Source: an uncultured Christensenellaceae bacterium (lineage in GTDB: Bacteria > Bacillota > Clostridia > Christensenellales > Borkfalkiaceae). From it: 64,000 bases of DNA. Below the pieces are notes generated by a model that saw nothing but the letters and a program-made list of their open reading frames with translations, was not told the origin of the DNA and did not search any database. The stretch covers positions 6,312 through 70,311 of the forward strand of contig CAJUNJ010000005.1 of the NCBI GenBank assembly GCA_910587825.1. The letters run 5' to 3'. Positions 25,958-33,572 of the stretch are shown one piece after another (the first letter of the stretch is position 1; each line of letters opens with the position of its first letter). The position numbers were made by a program, and so were the translations under genes.

Positions 25958-27238
25958 TTATCCCGACGTTTCGTCGTTTTCCGCTATCGGCGGAATTTCG
26001 GGAATATCCGCGGTTATACGCTTTACGGGCGAGTATTTGTCCTTACGGAAAAGTATAGTCTTACTTACGCCGTTGCGGCGCACGGTCAGATAACCTTCGC
26101 TAAGCGTGCCGTCCCTGCCTTCGCGGACGAGAGATAAATCGTCAGTCTTTTCTTCGGGGGCGGCTATGCTTCCCGTAACTACCGAACTGTAACCGTATGA
26201 CGCGCCGTCGCCCCTGCCGTACACATCGAAAGTAACCGAACTTGCGTCCGTACGGGCGCGTATATACAGCCTGTAACCCGTAGTGTTTTCGAATTTAAGG
26301 TCGAAATAATTTCCGCTTACCATAGCGTCGAATGACGGCGGTACGTAACTTACCGCAAGCGAGTGGGGATGAAATTCCGTTATCGAACAGCCCGCAAGCA
26401 ACGCGGCGTTGAAAAGCGTCGTACTTACCTGGCATACCCCGCCGCCTATGCCGTCTACAAACTGTCCGTCCGAAATTATTTTGGCGGGACGGAACCCGCG
26501 TTGCGTTGTTCTTGCACCCACGGTATTATTGAACGAAAAGCCCTGCCCGTTTTCGAGAACGGCACCGTTAATCTTTTCGCAGGCAAGCGCGATATTGTGC
26601 GAACGGTCGGAATTACTGCCGTCGAAGCGGGTTGTAAAAGTGCTTAAACGTCGGGTGTCGTACCTGACCGATTTTATATCGTTCATACGGAACACTTTTT
26701 TAAAGCTTATCGTTACGTCTTCGAATCCGCCGGAAAGCGAACGGCGCAAATCTTCGATAAGTTTAAGCCTGTCGGCGCGTTCGCCGTCGTTGCCTTCGAA
26801 ATACGTAAAAGGTTCGCCCTCTTTATTGAAAACGGCGTAAGGTTCTACGACAGGTATGCTTTCGTCACCGCATATGTTTGCGGTAACTTCGCTTAAACCG
26901 TTAAGATAATAACTTACTTTGACGGTGTACTCCCCGTTCCTTTGCGCGGTTTTAAGTATTGTCTGCAAATCGTCCCTGTACCCTATTTCCGGATAGGTAA
27001 AAACGTAATCTTGCTCTCTGCCTCGGACGGTAAGACTTTTTTCTTTAAGCCCGTCTTCTATGGCCGAACGCACGGCGCGCGCCGCGTCCGCATAGCTTTT
27101 ACCGCCTACGCAAATGCCGTTAACGCAGACGCCCTGCGGAATTTTTATAAGAAATGCGCAGGTGAAAAATATAATGCCCGCAGAGAAAGCGAGCATTACG
27201 ATAAGTAAATTAAGTTTAAAATTCCTTTCAGATTTCAA
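25958..27238 (-). CDS. VanW-family cell-wall protein
   Basis: 426 residues. An N-terminal signal anchor (about 9-30) is followed by a peptidoglycan-binding-4-like region (about 35-200) and a VanW domain (about 215-350) with F-S-F-N-N-T-V-G and G-G-G-V-C-Q-V-S-T-T-L-F-N-A. A C-terminal G5-like or beta region closes the protein. VanW proteins are exported and associated with the cell wall; their reaction is not settled. The first codon given is TTG, overlapping the PHP gene by 11 nt; a later ATG near residue 15 is possible but would cut the anchor. Confidence 0.85.
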   Translation of the reverse strand: MKSERNFKLNLLIVMLAFSAGIIFFTCAFLIKIPQGVCVNGICVGGKSYADAARAVRSAIEDGLKEKSLTVRGREQDYVFTYPEIGYRDDLQTILKTAQRNGEYTVKVSYYLNGLSEVTANICGDESIPVVEPYAVFNKEGEPFTYFEGNDGERADRLKLIEDLRRSLSGGFEDVTISFKKVFRMNDIKSVRYDTRRLSTFTTRFDGSNSDRSHNIALACEKINGAVLENGQGFSFNNTVGARTTQRGFRPAKIISDGQFVDGIGGGVCQVSTTLFNAALLAGCSITEFHPHSLAVSYVPPSFDAMVSGNYFDLKFENTTGYRLYIRARTDASSVTFDVYGRGDGASYGYSSVVTGSIAAPEEKTDDLSLVREGRDGTLSEGYLTVRRNGVSKTILFRKDKYSPVKRITADIPEIPPIAENDETSG

Positions 27239-28070
27239 TTTTCAACTTTTCCGCAAGCGCATCGTCGGCGTAAAACACGGGTGCGCCGACGGTGCGGTTG
27301 CCGCCCGAAAAATGGGTGTCCGACCCGCCCGTAACGCACAGATTGAGGCTTGCGGCAAGCTCCTTATAGTATGCCGTTTCAACAGCAGTATGCGCAGGAT
27401 AGACGCATTCTATGCCGTCAAGACCGCTGTCCTTCATACTTTTTATAAGCCTTACAAGCTCTTCCCTTTGCATATCTATGCGACCGGGGTGCGCAACCGA
27501 CGTAAAACCGCCGCAAGCCTTTATAATTTCAACCGTTTCCTGCGGGGTGGGACGGCAGATATTGGAAAACGCGGGCTTGCCCCGGGCAAGATATTTGAAG
27601 AAAAAGTCCGACGGCGACAGACAGTAGCCCTTTTTATGCCCCGCACGCGCAACGTGCATTGCGTGCGGCGGAGATTGCGGACTTACACGTTCGTTCAAAA
27701 CTTCTTCATAGGTTAATTTAACGCCTGCCGAATTTAGCTTTTTTACTATGTCCCGCGTGCGCTCCAAAGCCCCGTTATAAAGCGTGTGCGCAAAGTTTTT
27801 AAACTTGGGACGGCAAATGTCCATACCGTAGCCGAGCGTATGGATTTTTACGTCGCGGACGTAAGCCGACACTTCTATGCCCGCAGTCGTCTTTACGCCT
27901 GCCCGAGCGCACGGCTCTTTAAGTTCGGGGTAGGCAAGCGAACAGTCGTGGTCGGTAACGGCTATAATTCCGACGCCGTTTTTTACGGCTTCCGCCAGAA
28001 TTTGTTCTGGCGATAAAAGCCCGTCGGAGTAATACGTGTGTAAATGTAAATCAGCCCTTGAATTTTCCAT
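27228..28070 (-). CDS. PHP-domain phosphoesterase
   Basis: 280 residues from the ATG at 28070 (AAAGG six nt upstream), overlapping the recF end. The N-terminus shows D-L-H-L-H-T-Y-Y-S-D-G and then T-D-H-D, the metal-binding motifs of the PHP superfamily; V-A-H-P-G and G-S-D-T-H-F supply the later ligands. The closest known activities are RNase AM/YciV-like 5'-3' exonucleases on short RNAs and 3',5'-nucleotide bisphosphates. It lies between recF and the VanW-like gene in an overlapping run. The exact substrate is uncertain. Confidence 0.88.
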   Translation of the reverse strand: MENSRADLHLHTYYSDGLLSPEQILAEAVKNGVGIIAVTDHDCSLAYPELKEPCARAGVKTTAGIEVSAYVRDVKIHTLGYGMDICRPKFKNFAHTLYNGALERTRDIVKKLNSAGVKLTYEEVLNERVSPQSPPHAMHVARAGHKKGYCLSPSDFFFKYLARGKPAFSNICRPTPQETVEIIKACGGFTSVAHPGRIDMQREELVRLIKSMKDSGLDGIECVYPAHTAVETAYYKELAASLNLCVTGGSDTHFSGGNRTVGAPVFYADDALAEKLKIEI

Positions 28071-29136
28071 TTTCAACCTTTATTTTTGTGACCGTTCTTC
28101 CGTACAGAACGCGTTCTGCGTGGGTGCAGGTAAGCAACGTCTGCAAGCCCTGAGTACGCCCGACAAGTTTTTTTCTGCGGGGCAAGTCAAGTTCGCTCAT
28201 AACGTCGTCGAGTATAAGCACGGGGTACTCGCCCGAAGCGCGTTTGAAAATTTCCACTTCGGCAAGTTTTATCGAAAGCGCCGCCGTCCGCGTCTGCCCC
28301 TGCGAAGCGAAAGTCTTTGCGTCCGTGCCGTCTATCAAAATATCCAAATCGTCGCGGTGCGGGCCGGAAGCGGTAAAGCCGAGGCGTATATCCCGCTCGT
28401 AATTGGCGGAAAGTTCGTTATAAAGCCTGCCGGCAAGCTCCTTTTCGTCTCCCTTATACTTCTTTTCGGGGGAAATGACAAGCTTTTCCGCCCCGTCGGT
28501 AAGCTCGGAATGAATTTCTGAAGCGACGGGCGAAAGCATATTTGCAAACTCCGCGCGCTTGCACGCAACGACGGCTGCATACTTGCACAGTTCTTCATCC
28601 CATACGGGCAGGGTGTCGAATACCATTTCCAAATCTCTGTTCTTCAAAAGATTGTTGCGCTGTTCCAATATTTTATTGTAGCGCATAAGGGCTACGCAGT
28701 AAGGCTTTGAAAGCTGGGAAATTGAAATATTGAGAAACCTGCGCCTTTCGTCGGGTCCGTCCTGAATTAAACGCAGTTCGTGCGGGGAGAAAAACACGCT
28801 GAAAATATTGCCGAGAATATCCGCGTTTTTGGTTATTTTGTTGCCGTTTAACCGTACCTCGCGCGAGTTTTCGAAAATTTTTGCGGAAATTTCCAATTCG
28901 CCGTACGTCCCTTCGGCAACGGCGGTAATTTCGGCACAGTCTGCACCGTGGCGGATAAGCTGCTTGTCCCTGCGGCACCTCGGCGAAGTACCCGTACACA
29001 GGTAAAACACGGCTTCCGCACAGTTGGTTTTGCCCTGTGCGTTCCTGCCGAAAAGCACGTTAAGCCCGTCGCCGAATTCAACGCACTCGTTTTCGTAATT
29101 TCTGAAATTTTTTAATTTTAAATTTTTTATGCGCAT
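28051..29136 (-). CDS. recF: DNA replication and repair protein RecF
   Basis: 361 residues. An SMC-like ATPase with Walker A GRNAQGKTN (about 30-38), signature S-Q-G-Q-T-R near 285, Walker B L-I-L-D-D-V-M-S-E-L-D near 312, and the typical opening L-K-N-F-R-N-Y. RecF loads RecA at gaps with RecO and RecR. In most Bacillota recF lies after dnaA-dnaN on the same strand; here it is divergent from dnaA and dnaN is absent. Its promoter faces that of dnaA. Confidence 0.95.
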   Translation of the reverse strand: MRIKNLKLKNFRNYENECVEFGDGLNVLFGRNAQGKTNCAEAVFYLCTGTSPRCRRDKQLIRHGADCAEITAVAEGTYGELEISAKIFENSREVRLNGNKITKNADILGNIFSVFFSPHELRLIQDGPDERRRFLNISISQLSKPYCVALMRYNKILEQRNNLLKNRDLEMVFDTLPVWDEELCKYAAVVACKRAEFANMLSPVASEIHSELTDGAEKLVISPEKKYKGDEKELAGRLYNELSANYERDIRLGFTASGPHRDDLDILIDGTDAKTFASQGQTRTAALSIKLAEVEIFKRASGEYPVLILDDVMSELDLPRRKKLVGRTQGLQTLLTCTHAERVLYGRTVTKIKVENGKFKG

Positions 29137-29151
29137 TTATCTTAAAAACAC

Positions 29152-29180
29152 TTTATTTTAAACGTCTTTTGTATTATAAT
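29152..29180 (+). promoter_or_regulatory. Promoter of dnaA
   Basis: Perfect -10 TATAAT (29175-29180) with a weak -35 TTTATT (29152-29157) at 17 bp. It gives a leader of about 42 nt and rules out the upstream in-frame ATG at 29169, which lies before the -10 hexamer ends. Confidence 0.55.
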
Positions 29181-29181
29181 G

Positions 29182-29210
29182 ATTATATCAAACTTTTTAC
29201 GAAAATTCAA
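29182..29210 (-). promoter_or_regulatory. Promoter of recF
   Basis: Minus-strand -35 TTGAAT (29205-29210), 17-bp spacer, -10 TATAAT (29182-29187). Its -10 is 2 bp from the dnaA -10, so the two promoters face each other and cannot be occupied together. Confidence 0.7.
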
Positions 29211-29228
29211 AGGATTAACGGCGGTATT

Positions 29229-30578
29229 ATGGCGGAAAAGGGGAATTTTGACTTTTTATACAACCCTATAAAGGAAAAGATGCAGGAACTTGTGTCACAC
29301 ATCACCTACACCACTTTTATAGAAAAGCTTGTACCCGTCGACGTGGACGGCAGATTTATCGTACTCGAAACCCCCACCGAAAGCTATGCGCAGTACATTA
29401 CCGACACGCTTGCCGACAAAATGCGCGAAGCTATAATAAAAGCCGACGTGGGTCTTACGGATTTCAGGCTCAGGGTTGAAGGAAGCGAAAATTTTTCGTA
29501 TAACTCGCCCGAAGAGAGCGACTACTCTCCCCCCGCCAACCTTGACCCCAAATACACCTTTGACAGCTTTGTCGTGGGCAAGAACAACGAATTTGTGCAC
29601 GCCGCGGCGCTTTCGGTTGCCGACGACCCCGCAGGTACTTACAACCCGCTTTTCATATACGGCGGAACGGGGCTTGGCAAAACCCATTTAATTCAGGCAA
29701 TAGCCCACAAGATTATAAAGGAAAAGCCGGAATTAAAGGTAATTTACGTCACTTGCGAACAATTTGTAAACGAGATAATAGACACGATGTTTACGGGGCG
29801 CGGACCCGACGCGCGCGGCAAGGGCAACAGGCTTAGGCAGTATTACCGCAATGCCGACGTGCTTATTATCGACGACATTCAATTTATTGAAAACAAGAAA
29901 GCCGTACAGGAAGAATTTTTCCATACCTTTAACGAACTTGTGTCCAAAGGCAGACAGATAGTCATTTCCTCCGACCACCCGCCGAAGGAGCTGACAGCGC
30001 TTGAAGAGAGGTTGAGAACGCGCTTTTCGGGCGGGTTGCTGTTTGACATACTCCCCCCCAACTTCGAAACGAAAATTGCCATTTTAAAACGCAAGGCGTT
30101 TGAGAAAAAATGCTTCGTCCCCGACGACGTGCTTACTTTCCTTGCGCAGGATTCGGGCGACGACGTCAGGACGCTCGAAGGCAGGCTTACCAAAGTTATA
30201 TTCGCTTCCAAACTGCACGAAGAGGCGATAACCGTCGCACTTGCGAGAAGCGCGCTTAACGAAGCGGTGTCGGAACCCGGCAAGGAAGAAATTACGCCCG
30301 AAAGCGTGGTTACGGCTATTACGGGCTATTACAGAATTTCCAAACAGGATTTGACGGGCAAATCCAAGAAAAAGGAAATTGTCATACCCAGACAGATATG
30401 CTGTTATCTTATGTGCGAGCTTTTATCCCTCCCCCTTATATCCATAGGCAAAGTGCTTGGCGGGCGCGACCACACAACAATTCTTTACTCCCGCGACAAG
30501 GTTGACGAAATGTGCCGCGTAAACGACAAAATCGCAAAAGACGTGGACGATATAAAAAACATAATTTTAAAGAAATAA
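29229..30578 (+). CDS. dnaA: Chromosomal replication initiator DnaA
   Basis: 449 residues from the ATG at 29229; the longer frame from 29169 starts inside the promoter. Domain I (about 1-75) is followed by a short linker. The AAA+ domain has Walker A GGTGLGKTH near 145 and Walker B L-I-I-D-D-I-Q-F near 205. The C-terminal domain IV has the DnaA signature G-G-R-D-H-T-T-I-L-Y-S. DnaA opens the origin. No dnaN follows; mnmG does, after a hairpin. No cluster of DnaA boxes was seen in the short upstream gap. Confidence 0.97.
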   Translation: MAEKGNFDFLYNPIKEKMQELVSHITYTTFIEKLVPVDVDGRFIVLETPTESYAQYITDTLADKMREAIIKADVGLTDFRLRVEGSENFSYNSPEESDYSPPANLDPKYTFDSFVVGKNNEFVHAAALSVADDPAGTYNPLFIYGGTGLGKTHLIQAIAHKIIKEKPELKVIYVTCEQFVNEIIDTMFTGRGPDARGKGNRLRQYYRNADVLIIDDIQFIENKKAVQEEFFHTFNELVSKGRQIVISSDHPPKELTALEERLRTRFSGGLLFDILPPNFETKIAILKRKAFEKKCFVPDDVLTFLAQDSGDDVRTLEGRLTKVIFASKLHEEAITVALARSALNEAVSEPGKEEITPESVVTAITGYYRISKQDLTGKSKKKEIVIPRQICCYLMCELLSLPLISIGKVLGGRDHTTILYSRDKVDEMCRVNDKIAKDVDDIKNIILKK

Positions 30579-30581
30579 AAG

Positions 30582-30608
30582 ATATTGCCCGACACGTTCG
30601 GGCAATAT
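30582..30608 (+). terminator. Hairpin between dnaA and mnmG
   Basis: An 11-bp perfect stem ATATTGCCCGA / TCGGGCAATAT with a 5-nt loop, 3 nt past the dnaA stop. No U-tract follows, so it may only partly terminate or stabilise the dnaA 3' end. Confidence 0.45.
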
Positions 30609-30627
30609 TCGGGTTAATAAGCTTTTT

Positions 30628-32487
30628 ATGAAAACATTTGTTGAAGGACAATTCGATATTGCCGTAATAGGCGCGGGACACGCGGGTTGCGAAGCCGCCC
30701 TTTGGTCGGCGCGGGCGGGACTTAAAACGGCTGTGCTTACCTTAAACCTTGACAGCATTGCGTTTATGGCTTGCAACCCCTCTATCGGCGGAACGGCGAA
30801 AGGACATCTGGTCAGGGAAATAGACGCGCTGGGCGGCGAGATGGGCGTAAACGCCGACAAAACCTGCCTGCAAATGCGTATGCTTAACGAAGGCAAGGGC
30901 GAAGCCGTAAGGTCGCTTAGATGCCAGTGCGACAAAAACGCGTACCACCGCGAAATGAAGCGCACGCTTGAAAACACCGAAAACCTTGTAATTATTCAGG
31001 GAGAAGCCAAGGAAATTTTGACCGACGGCGGAAAGGTAAGCGGAGTTTTGACGACCTACGGCGGAATTTTAAAGGCGAAAGCCGTAATAGTTGCGACGGG
31101 CGTTTATCTCAACGCCGAAACGGTTACGGGCGAAGTAAGGCAGAAAAGCGGTCCAAGCGGGTTTGCCCCCGCAACCGAGCTTACGAAAAGCCTTATAAAT
31201 TCAGGCTTCAACGTAAGGCGGTTCAAGACGGGAACGCCCGCAAGGCTTGACGGACGTACCGTCGACTTTTCCAAATGCCTTGTACAGGACGGCGAAGAGG
31301 GTTTGGGCGCTTTTTCGTTCCTTAACAGGGAACCCGCAAAAAATTTGCGTGTGTGCCACCTTACCTACACCAACCTTACAACGCACAAAATTATAACCGA
31401 CAACCTTGACCGCTCTCCGCTGTACAACGGCGACATACAGTCTACGGGTCCGAGATACTGCCCTTCGATAGAAACAAAAGTCGTCAGATTTGCCGATAAA
31501 CAACGTCACCAGATATTTTTGGAACCCGAAGGCGCGGACACAAACGAAATTTATGTACAGGGTATGTCTTCTTCTATGCCCCACGACGTGCAGCGGGCTA
31601 TGTACGAAAGCGTTGAAGGGCTGGAAAACTGCCGCATAATGCGCTACGCCTATGCCATCGAATACGACTGCATTGACACCCTGGATATTTACCCCACCCT
31701 TGAATTCAAAAAGATTGAAGGGCTTTACACCGCAGGGCAGATAAACGGAACGTCGGGTTATGAAGAAGCCGCGGCGCAGGGACTTATGGCGGCTATAAAC
31801 GCCGTTTACAAAATACAGGGCAAGCCGCCATTTATACTCGGCAGGGACGAAGCGTATATAGGCGTACTTATTGACGACCTTGTGACAAAAGGCACGGAAG
31901 AACCCTACCGTATGATGACTTCGCGCGCGGAATACAGAATAAATTTAAGGCAGGACACGGCGGACTTCCGACTTACGCCTAAAATTGCAGACACCCCCCT
32001 TTACACCCCCGAACGGCAAAAATCTTTTACGGCGAGAAAGAACTTTTACGAGCAGGCGGAAGAAATACTTAACTGTAAGGCGGACAGACAAAAAGTAAAA
32101 GACTTTATAGACGGTAACGGAATTTCGGGAAACACCGCGGTAACTTATGCCGACCTGATAAGACGAGGCGCGACAATAGAAAGTTTGCGCGAAAATTTCG
32201 GCATACTCGAAGGTATTCCCGACGGCATTGTAAAGACGGCGGAAGCTTCCGTCAAATACGAAGGGTATCTGAAAAAGAACGCCCAACAGATTGAAAAGGC
32301 GAAAAAGCTTGAAGACAAGCCCATACCCGCGGATATAGATTACGACGAAATTAAGGGTTTAAGGCTTGAAGCGCGTGAACGGCTTAAACGCGTGCGCCCC
32401 TTAACGTTGGGGCAGGCGGGCAGAATTTACGGGGTAAACCCCGCGGACGTAACCGTGCTTATCGTCTGGCTTGCAACAAGAAAGTAA
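30628..32487 (+). CDS. mnmG: tRNA uridine 5-carboxymethylaminomethyl modification enzyme MnmG
   Basis: 619 residues, full length. FAD motif G-A-G-H-A-G-C-E-A-A near residue 13, the conserved M-A-C-N-P-S-I-G-G-T-A-K-G-H-L-V near 46, and the C-terminal helical MnmE-binding region. With MnmE it modifies U34 of several tRNAs using 5,10-methylenetetrahydrofolate. mnmE is not in the window. The ATG has no good Shine-Dalgarno in the 20 nt upstream. It follows dnaA by 49 nt and ends at a strong hairpin. Confidence 0.97.
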   Translation: MKTFVEGQFDIAVIGAGHAGCEAALWSARAGLKTAVLTLNLDSIAFMACNPSIGGTAKGHLVREIDALGGEMGVNADKTCLQMRMLNEGKGEAVRSLRCQCDKNAYHREMKRTLENTENLVIIQGEAKEILTDGGKVSGVLTTYGGILKAKAVIVATGVYLNAETVTGEVRQKSGPSGFAPATELTKSLINSGFNVRRFKTGTPARLDGRTVDFSKCLVQDGEEGLGAFSFLNREPAKNLRVCHLTYTNLTTHKIITDNLDRSPLYNGDIQSTGPRYCPSIETKVVRFADKQRHQIFLEPEGADTNEIYVQGMSSSMPHDVQRAMYESVEGLENCRIMRYAYAIEYDCIDTLDIYPTLEFKKIEGLYTAGQINGTSGYEEAAAQGLMAAINAVYKIQGKPPFILGRDEAYIGVLIDDLVTKGTEEPYRMMTSRAEYRINLRQDTADFRLTPKIADTPLYTPERQKSFTARKNFYEQAEEILNCKADRQKVKDFIDGNGISGNTAVTYADLIRRGATIESLRENFGILEGIPDGIVKTAEASVKYEGYLKKNAQQIEKAKKLEDKPIPADIDYDEIKGLRLEARERLKRVRPLTLGQAGRIYGVNPADVTVLIVWLATRK

Positions 32488-32502
32488 CAGTTATAACAAC
32501 CT

Positions 32503-32531
32503 ACCGCCGCCCGCAAACAGCGGGCGGCGGT
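32503..32531. terminator. Bidirectional terminator after mnmG
   Basis: A 12-bp perfect GC stem ACCGCCGCCCGC / GCGGGCGGCGGT with a 5-nt loop between mnmG (plus) and the Cys-rich gene pair (minus). Confidence 0.75.
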
Positions 32532-32535
32532 TAGT

Positions 32536-32775
32536 TTATTCTGTTTTGTAACTTTTGGCGAACTGTTTTAAATATCCGATATCTTCGATTACTTCGTCGA
32601 ATCTCTGTTTGGAAAGGTCGAACCTCTTTTCAATACGTTCCCACTTGGCGCATACGCTAAACCTGTCGCAAATCTTCTCTTCCGCGTTGCAGTAAAATAA
32701 ATCATATCTTTCGAAATAACACCAGAATTCCCTGTACAGCCAACAACCGAATTTGCAGTTATTACAGCTTTTCAT
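32536..32775 (-). CDS. Cys-rich small protein B
   Basis: 79 residues with seven cysteines in the N-terminal half: C-x2-C-x3-C at residues 4-11, then Cys near 19, 29, 36 and 42, followed by K-W-E-R. The C-terminal half is a charged amphipathic helix. It resembles the upstream partner (residue order C-x2-C, spacer, C, C, x, W, then a helix), so the two are probably diverged duplicates. The Cys spacing suggests a small zinc or iron-sulfur site. It overlaps the partner by 14 nt and uses the same divergent promoter. No family was recognised. Confidence 0.7.
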   Translation of the reverse strand: MKSCNNCKFGCWLYREFWCYFERYDLFYCNAEEKICDRFSVCAKWERIEKRFDLSKQRFDEVIEDIGYLKQFAKSYKTE

Positions 32776-33025
32776 CCTTTTCGTACTCCTCTACCAACTG
32801 CCTTATTGTAGACAGCTTGACCATTAAATCGTGCAACGAAAATTTAAGTCCGTAATTTGTACTAAGCTTTCTTGTGTCGATTTCCCAATTTTCGCAGGTA
32901 TCCAACGCATTGACTATCTCATCGCATTTACAGCACCGCCCTATCTTTGTGCGGTTGAATTTTCTTAAACCCATCGTATAGAACCTTTGAAAATGTGTAC
33001 ATCTGCAACATCTGTCTTCTTTCAT
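32762..33025 (-). CDS. Cys-rich small protein A
   Basis: 87 residues. Cysteines cluster as C-C-R-C (6-9), C-C-K-C (31-34) and D-T-C-E-N-W (42-47); the remainder is helical with many charges. Four to seven Cys in this pattern suggest a zinc-binding fold. Shine-Dalgarno AGGAG is well placed. It is the first gene of a two-gene unit whose promoter spacer holds a palindromic operator, and two XRE repressor-like genes are transcribed the other way. No known family was recognised; phage, plasmid or ICE cargo often looks like this. Confidence 0.72.
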   Translation of the reverse strand: MKEDRCCRCTHFQRFYTMGLRKFNRTKIGRCCKCDEIVNALDTCENWEIDTRKLSTNYGLKFSLHDLMVKLSTIRQLVEEYEKDEKL

Positions 33026-33055
33026 TATTTTTACTCCTAAATTAGTATTAATAAC

Positions 33056-33084
33056 ATTATAATATCAAGATTTTGATAAGTCAA
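33056..33084 (-). promoter_or_regulatory. Promoter of the Cys-rich pair
   Basis: Minus-strand -35 TTGACT (33079-33084), 17-bp spacer, -10 TATAAT (33056-33061). The operator 33063-33078 fills the spacer, so a bound repressor would block the promoter. Confidence 0.85.
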
Positions 33085-33107
33085 CATTTTTTATCAGAAA
33101 TTTGATA
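33063..33107. promoter_or_regulatory. Paired palindromic operators TATCAAnnnnTTGATA
   Basis: Site 1 (33063-33078) is a perfect 6+6 inverted repeat with a 4-bp centre. Site 2 (33092-33107, TATCAG...TTGATA) has one mismatch. Their centres are 29 bp apart. Site 1 sits inside the Cys-rich promoter and site 2 lies 22 bp before the XRE start. This is the layout of an autoregulated divergent repressor. Confidence 0.75.
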
Positions 33108-33129
33108 TTATTTTTACGGAGAAAAAATT

Positions 33130-33330
33130 ATGTACGGAAAAGAAATCAAAAAGATAAGAATTGAACGTGCTTTTACGCAAACCCAGATAGCCAAAGCAAC
33201 AGGTTTACCGCAGAATACAATCAGTTGGATAGAAAGCGATATTGGCGTACCCAATATGCACCAATGCGTAATTTTAGCAGATTTTTACGGTATTACTCTC
33301 GACGAACTTATAGGCAGACAAATCAAATGA
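33130..33330 (+). CDS. XRE-family HTH regulator 1
   Basis: 66 residues, a bare helix-turn-helix domain of the Cro/CI type: I-K-K-I-R-I-E-R-A-F-T-Q-T-Q-I-A-K-A then G-L-P-Q-N-T-I-S as recognition helix, ending L-D-E-L-I-G-R. Shine-Dalgarno ACGGAG precedes the ATG. Its stop overlaps the next XRE gene (ATGA). Likely binds the TATCAA/TTGATA sites in the upstream gap and represses the divergent Cys-rich genes; this is inferred from position. Confidence 0.88.
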   Translation: MYGKEIKKIRIERAFTQTQIAKATGLPQNTISWIESDIGVPNMHQCVILADFYGITLDELIGRQIK

Positions 33331-33533
33331 AAACAAATTACGGCGAAGAACTTAAATATCAAAGGACTAAAAGGAACAAAACTTTACTGCAAGTCGAAGC
33401 GGATACAGGGATAAGCAACGCCAATTTAAGCAGATGGGAAACGGGCAAGGTTGCGCCGAGTATTGATTTTTGCGTTATTCTGGCAGATTATTACGGTATT
33501 ACTCTTGACGAACTTATAGGCAGGAAAATTTGA
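33327..33533 (+). CDS. XRE-family HTH regulator 2
   Basis: 68 residues, started at the ATG (33327) overlapping the first XRE stop rather than the longer frame from 33225. The HTH contains T-L-L-Q-V-E-A-D-T-G-I-S-N-A-N-L-S-R-W-E. The last 20 residues are nearly the same as those of regulator 1 (V-I-L-A-D-Y-Y-G-I-T-L-D-E-L-I-G-R), so the two are a tandem duplication with different recognition helices. They may form heterodimers or bind the two sites separately. Confidence 0.88.
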   Translation: MKTNYGEELKYQRTKRNKTLLQVEADTGISNANLSRWETGKVAPSIDFCVILADYYGITLDELIGRKI

Positions 33534-33534
33534 A

Positions 33535-33572
33535 ACCACTCTCCGCTTGTCTTGCGGAGAGTGGTTTTTTTT
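33535..33572 (+). terminator. Terminator of the XRE pair
   Basis: A 12-bp perfect stem ACCACTCTCCGC / GCGGAGAGTGGT, 7-nt loop, followed by eight T residues: a textbook intrinsic terminator. Confidence 0.92.

Noticed and set aside
29169..29228. Longer dnaA start at 29169
   Set aside because: That ATG overlaps the -10 hexamer of the dnaA promoter; the residues before MAEKG are not DnaA-like.
29137..29228. Chromosomal origin next to dnaA
   Set aside because: No DnaA boxes were seen, the gap is 92 bp, and gene orientation to the right does not fit.
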